DNA from: Erysipelothrix urinaevulpis
GTDB lineage: Bacteria > Bacillota_I > Bacilli_A > Erysipelotrichales > Erysipelotrichaceae
Assembly: GCF_009828835.1 (NCBI RefSeq)
Contig: NZ_WTTB01000004.1
Span: forward strand, 62,001-126,000
Direction: 5' to 3'
Length of the DNA: 64,000 bases
Of the stretch, positions 63,701 to 64,000 are shown piece by piece. The translations under genes were made by a program, and so were the position numbers. How positions within the stretch are numbered: the stretch's first letter is position 1; the number at the start of each line of letters is the position of its first letter. The notes beneath the pieces were generated by a model, which was not told the DNA's origin, ran no database searches, and saw only the letters and a list, made by a program, of their open reading frames with translations.

Positions 63701-64000
63701 AAACATGGTTCCATTGATTTGTGTCATCTAAAGTGACTGTATCAATAATTTTTTTATCTGCTAGTAAATTGACTTTAACAGCTTCACCTTGAAGCCCAAG
63801 CCATGTTTTTTTAACCGAAACATCGGTGATTCCGCGGTTATCATTAATAATGTCAAACCCTGTTGGAGTCTCTTTGATAACTGCGTTATATTTATCACTG
63901 TCGTGTTCCTTGATTGAGTATTCTATTATTCCCTTATCATCATACTCTGGTAGTTTTTCAAAAGTATAAGTCCAATTGTTTTCTTCTCGTAATTCAATTG
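57786..64000 (-). CDS. Giant LPxTG surface protein of Cna-B repeats (5' end outside the window)
   Basis: At least 2071 residues are encoded; the frame is open to the right edge, so the start codon and signal peptide are missing. The protein is almost wholly made of about 22 complete Cna-B repeats plus a partial one, each about 88 residues. Each repeat has K-x-W-x-G near its start (usually W-I-G-K), a W at the centre of N-x-W-x-H-x-F, K-Y-D-x-x-G-x-E-I-x-Y-T-V-x-E, and ends I-I/T-N-T-N-L-G. The Lys, Glu and Asn of these motifs suit intramolecular isopeptide bonds. The C-terminus has a proline-rich wall region and L-P-R-T-G with a membrane anchor. It forms a long stalk, whose ligand is unknown. 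Confidence 0.92.
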   Translation of the reverse strand, partial: IELREENNWTYTFEKLPEYDDKGIIEYSIKEHDSDKYNAVIKETPTGFDIINDNRGITDVSVKKTWLGLQGEAVKVNLLADKKIIDTVTLDDTNQWNHVFKNLPKLTNAGKAIVYEVEELNAEKYNPQIIQSGNSFEIINTNLVDREIEITKEWIGKAEGPVIVELLANGKVLKSAELNPNNEWHHVFDGLYTYDAKGEEIKYTVNEVDGEQYNYQIESTDTGFKLINTHFGKTHVDITKTWRGEIGEFVEVELMGNNQFVTKTVLNNTNNWHYRFDDLPLYDTAGNEIIYTVNEVNGDLYDAKIVELDKNSFEIINTNLGDRDLTVNKKWRGHVEGPVTIKLFKNGNGLKEIELSHDNNWTHTFSNLEKFNPDGTEIKYTIEELGSDQFEKVDIQHVNGQFTITNTNLKETSINVQKKWIGQQEDHVVIELYKDSKKIETVQLDESNHWMHEFKNQPVYNDDGSKIYYEIKEVNGHLYDAKINELSENNYEVTNTNLGLTNVEVKKTWIGKAIDEVEVNLMANGSLKDTHVLNSSNNWSTTFDALHKYDNNGTPIEYTITESNGELYDAKIKKISDNSFEVINTNLGSKDIVINKSWIGKKEEVIVHLLANAELRDSVKLNDKNNWTHTFSNLDEYDAMGQTIDYTLDEENGDQYKVEINQEGNTFNITNTNKGKTNVSIKKTWLGKAEKEVQATLMANDVKVNQVLLNDQNNWSHVFENLEKYDDDGHIINYAVEEVNGDQYDAQINEISENEFEIINTNTGIKTLSISKTWIGKQEDLVKVNLLADHKVNQTVILNEENAWFYEFENLPLYNHDGTEIVYAIEEVDGEKYNVENVQQSTNHIELINTNKGSTSVDVKKEWIGAKAEQVVVDLLANEKVIKTVSLSEENGWKYHFDNLSLYDDNGQEINYSVAEKDAEQYSGLIEEIKAHEFVITNKNLGERSLHINKEWIGKQEGPVVVKLYKNGNGINDVTLSQDNNWSFTFEKLEKYNHDGTEAIYTIEEMNSEQFDVEIIEQDNGYKIINTHLGDTSVEVVKKWIGEAEESIDVELLANDQVIETVALNASNQWKHKFEHLDKYDVHGETITYTVHEVDGNRFNAVTLETKPNTFEITNTNLGLTKVDVKKTWIGKAVNEVEIELYANEQILDKVILNDQNDWFHSFNDLDKFDADGNLIKYTVDEVDGSRYDYTIKEIAAQSFEIINTNTGQTQVDVKKVWNGKAEEVEINLLGNETLLETVNLNDMNEWKHSFTNLPKYDAAGKEITYTVKETNGDLFNAKIETIAHNSYEITNTNLGKTKVTVDKLWKGKAEESVTIELYADDNLIQSMKLSEENQWTHTFENLEKYTRLGEKIEYTIKEVDAEKYNASIKELAPDHFQVENTNLGKTQVDVKKTWIGKAENDVEITLLADLQEISTITLSPDNDWKYTFIDLDKYHQDGREIVYSVKELNDQDFDAEIKELNVNSFEIINTNLGTTSRKVEKDWIGKITGPITVELYKDNVKYKEVSLGKDNVWSYVFKNLDVYNKDGSHIRYEIKEVFDATFDVSSKVVGDTTKITNKNLGETEVNVTKRWIGKKESAVIINLLANGDIVDTVELNQSNSWSHGFKQLDKYDKHGHEIIYTVDEVNGKNFDYEVVETAKNSYEITNKNLQETSVNVKKIWNGKIEEFVEINLFADDLLIDTIKLNDENAWHHEFNKLDKYDTDGHEIDYTVQEVNGDLYNATVTQVSLNNYEITNHNLQETDVSITKEWIGKKEEATVYLYADEKLVDQVSLNAETGWTYTFENLQKYTKTGQEIKYSVQEQDAMKYDATIEEISKNDFVITNTNLGQTEVSVKKQWIGKANNEVVIHLLANGTKIETVTLSDDNSWLHKFEGLDRYESNGQEISYTIEEIDAELFNAEIIENEKNSFEIINKNHGNRSIEITKTWQGTQLESVEVDILANGKWIDTVTLTNEGNWTYTLDDLNDYDENGVVIDYTIVEKYYDNYDVILSGDADEGFVLHNIEITPAKPDKPKEVSPESKEPEKPSDSDVLAAEKEPTLPRTGMGFSTQIYLGGILSMIGLIIKRKSKK
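57990..64000 (-). repeat. Tandem Cna-B coding repeats, about 264-270 bases each
   Basis: About 22 full units and a partial one follow each other without linkers. Neighbouring units differ at many positions (for example W-I-G, W-N-G, W-K-G, W-L-G, W-R-G variants), so they are an old, diverged array, not recent exact copies. Some units look like near relatives, such as those with K-A-x-x-E-V after the W-I-G. Confidence 0.88.

Noticed and set aside
57990-64000. CRISPR-like regular repeat
   Set aside because: The periodicity is about 265 bases, within one open frame, and comes from Cna-B protein domains rather than short direct repeats with spacers.

Overview
The window is from a low-GC Gram-positive bacterium (Bacillota). 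Evidence: AT-rich codon use, strong AGGAGG-type ribosome binding sites, intrinsic terminators with U-tracts, a leucine T-box, a lysine riboswitch, CcpA-type cre sites, ECF vitamin transporters and LPxTG surface proteins. The split coaB/coaC genes, two type III pantothenate kinases, DAP-dehydrogenase route to lysine and very large repeat adhesins would suit the Erysipelotrichia, but no marker gene here fixes the genus.

Layout. 0.2-7.4 kb (minus): a bacteriocin production and export operon (C39-peptidase ABC transporter, a GyrI/DUF5085-like protein, an HlyD-type adaptor, a double-glycine precursor and two related small membrane proteins that may give immunity). A dead IS3-family element sits between those last two genes. 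7.4-8.0 kb is an unexplained stretch. 8.0-13 kb: tRNA-Gln, a sugar ABC ATPase (MsmX/UgpC type), a PucR/CdaR-type regulator, pta, five tRNAs and lrgAB. 13-20.6 kb (minus): a sugar operon with two cre-like sites (ribose-type ABC transporter, TIM-barrel epimerase/isomerase, SIS-domain isomerase, xylulokinase-like kinase) that ends in a regulator built on a degenerate PfkB fold. 20.7-22.8 kb: phosphoesterase, ECF S-component and CoaX1. 22.8-26.8 kb: a minimal Tad-like pilus cluster that includes a 47-codon pilin-like gene. 26.9-29.5 kb: leuS with its T-box. 29.6-33.2 kb: a thioredoxin-fold lipoprotein, then a TetR-controlled coenzyme A operon (TetR, coaB, coaC, coaX2, ECF S-component). 33.3-35.4 kb: an anchored acidic protein and a 1-Cys-type peroxiredoxin behind an exact Fur-type box. 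35.4-41.8 kb: a riboswitch-controlled operon with six genes from aspartate to lysine. 41.8-51.1 kb: mixed housekeeping and defence genes (ChrA, AraC/GyrI regulator plus MATE pump, Nudix, M50-like protease, GNAT, a shortened RhuM, RNA methyltransferase without the usual Fe-S cysteines, ROK kinase, Tpx). 51.1-64 kb: two giant LPxTG adhesins, one with 12 SpaA-like repeats and one with at least 22 Cna-B repeats that runs off the right edge.

How it fits together: the genes describe a fermentative, peptide-secreting cell that imports sugars under catabolite control, makes its own lysine, probably imports pantothenate through ECF transporters for CoA synthesis, copes with peroxide through at least two thiol peroxidases, and displays long isopeptide-type adhesins. 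The most unusual system is the bacteriocin operon, with a stand-alone small-molecule-binding-like domain placed in overlap between its two transporter genes. All assignments come from reading the sequence; no database search was run.
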